DNA from: Bacteroidales bacterium
GTDB taxonomy: Bacteria > Bacteroidota > Bacteroidia > Bacteroidales > GWA2-32-17
Direction: 5' to 3'
Length of the DNA stretch: 54,695 nt
Assembly (NCBI GenBank): GCA_026417155.1
Contig: JAOADU010000045.1
Location: forward strand, 1-54,695
Below the pieces are notes generated by a model that searched no databases, was not told where the DNA came from, and saw only the letters and a list, made by a program, of their open reading frames with translations. Each line of letters begins with the position of its first letter. Position 1 is the first letter of the stretch. Both the position numbers and the translations under genes were made by a program. Below are positions 53,866 to 54,695 of the stretch, piece after piece.

Positions 53866-54695
53866 AACTATTAGTGCTGTTTTTTTCTTTATTGTCAATT
53901 ATTGTTGTTGCACAAAATAATAGAGAGTATAAATTTAAAAATCGGTTAAGTTTTTCTCTCGATCCAGCTTTTGCTCCGTTTTATCATGGTGTAGCATCAG
54001 GCGATCCGCTTGATACAGCGGTAATTATTTGGACAAGAGTTACACCAGCCGGACAAGTAGATAGTGTATTAGTTGAATGGGAAATGGCTTTAGACACATT
54101 GTTTACACAAGTTGTTAAAAATGGTTCAAAATGGACAAATGCAAATCGTGATTTTACTATAAAAATTGATGTATGTGGCTTAACACCAAACACATGGTAT
54201 TATTATCGCTTCAAAGCATTTAATTTGTATTCGCTAATGGGAAGAACTCGAACCATGCCATCTTATCATCAATCGTATAATAATTTTAGAATTGCTGTTA
54301 TAGGTGGCACAAATTATAATAATGGTTACTACAATGCTTTGTACACACTATCCATGAAAAATAACGTTGATTTAATTTTTCATACTGGCGATTATATTTA
54401 TGAGTATAGTACCAACCATTATGGAAGTCATCCCGATAGAGAGCTATCGCCAAACTGGGAATGTATTACATTGAGCGATTATCGGATGCGATATGCCCAT
54501 TATCGGCTCGATCCCGATATGCGCTTAGCTCATCAACAATATCCATGGATAGTTATTTACGATGATCATGAAACAGCCAATAATAGCTGGAAAGATGGAG
54601 CAGAAAATCATCAGCAAAATGAAGGCGATTGGTACGCGCGTAAGGCAGCCGGTTTACAAGCATTTTATGAATGGATACCAGTTAGAGAAATAAAC
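53862..54695 (+). CDS. PhoD-like alkaline phosphatase, N-terminal part
   Basis: The first 278 codons of a gene that runs off the right edge. The ATG overlaps the preceding stop (ATGA), showing translational coupling. A signal peptide (MKLLVLFFSLLSIIVVAQ) leads to a PhoD N-terminal domain (FYHGVASGDPLDTAVIIWTR, 40-59; GLTPNTWYYYRF) and the catalytic domain with HTGDYIYEY (Asp177 and Tyr180 at the spacing of the B. subtilis iron ligands) and VIYDDHETANNSW (231-243). The position where relatives have S-C-S-N-Y reads IGGTNY (147-152), so the Cys iron ligand appears to be Gly149. Releases phosphate from phosphoesters outside the cell, if active. Confidence 0.88.
   Translation, partial: MKLLVLFFSLLSIIVVAQNNREYKFKNRLSFSLDPAFAPFYHGVASGDPLDTAVIIWTRVTPAGQVDSVLVEWEMALDTLFTQVVKNGSKWTNANRDFTIKIDVCGLTPNTWYYYRFKAFNLYSLMGRTRTMPSYHQSYNNFRIAVIGGTNYNNGYYNALYTLSMKNNVDLIFHTGDYIYEYSTNHYGSHPDRELSPNWECITLSDYRMRYAHYRLDPDMRLAHQQYPWIVIYDDHETANNSWKDGAENHQQNEGDWYARKAAGLQAFYEWIPVREIN

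Overview
The window is AT-rich (roughly one third G+C by eye), densely coded DNA from a member of the Bacteroidota, most likely chromosomal. Four things support this. Most isolated genes are preceded by the Bacteroidota -7 promoter element TAnnTTTG. Three proteins end in type IX secretion (T9SS) sorting domains, one of them degenerate. Several Bacteroidota-restricted families are present (DUF5683, DUF4294, DUF6427-like, Omp28-like, choice-of-anchor L). Housekeeping genes typical of a chromosome (metK, parAB, ppdK, frr, rpsO-pnp, folP-cdaA, sucC) are spread throughout. I see no tRNA, rRNA, insertion sequence, phage gene or CRISPR array. No gene-free stretch reaches 300 bases.

Layout. 1-367: start of an exported choice-of-anchor L protein. 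473-6404 (+): glycosyltransferase, small unknown, SRAP protein, metK, TPR protein, ComA-like phosphosulfolactate synthase. 6401-14312 (-): a probable operon of parA, parB, DUF5683, LysM lytic transglycosylase, two SGNH esterase-like proteins and an MBOAT acyltransferase, linking chromosome segregation with cell-wall and polysaccharide work. 14427-23606 (-): a nine-gene run starting with an exported tandem peptide-deformylase-like lipoprotein, then an SPFH protein and two paralogous zinc-ribbon membrane proteins, then purD, a membrane protein, tadA, a LOG-family hydrolase and an M20 dipeptidase. 23666-28683 (-): frr, two exported proteins, ppdK with a strong terminator. 28827-35204: rpe, a saccharopine-dehydrogenase-like gene divergent from dapD, a GT4 glycosyltransferase, rpsO and pnp. 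35295-38186: a secreted M43-type metalloprotease with four PKD domains. 38258-40211: a small lipoprotein, then an ECF sigma factor followed by an anti-sigma-like membrane protein fused to a trypsin-like protease. 40192-42751 (-): epimerase, cdaA, folP. 42783-45197 (+): tmk, a small lipoprotein, guanine deaminase, alkyladenine glycosylase and macro-domain hydrolase, mostly overlapping. 45263-47080 (+): sucC and DUF4294. 47075-49559 (-): Omp28-like lipoprotein and a beta-propeller/transglutaminase protein. 49725-54695 (+): phosphate-type porin, a calcineurin-like phosphatase and a PhoD-like phosphatase cut by the window end, probably one phosphate-acquisition operon.

The points I consider most worth following are these: the exported tandem deformylase, whose N-terminal copy lost the catalytic Glu but kept the metal ligands; the sigma factor with an anti-sigma-protease fusion partner and an inverted repeat over its promoter; the phosphate operon, with TTAACA-like repeats at 11-bp period upstream and a PhoD lacking its usual iron-ligand Cys; and the SPFH/zinc-ribbon cassette. 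Several starts were moved downstream of the longest reading frame because a TTG-initiated extension runs through a promoter element.
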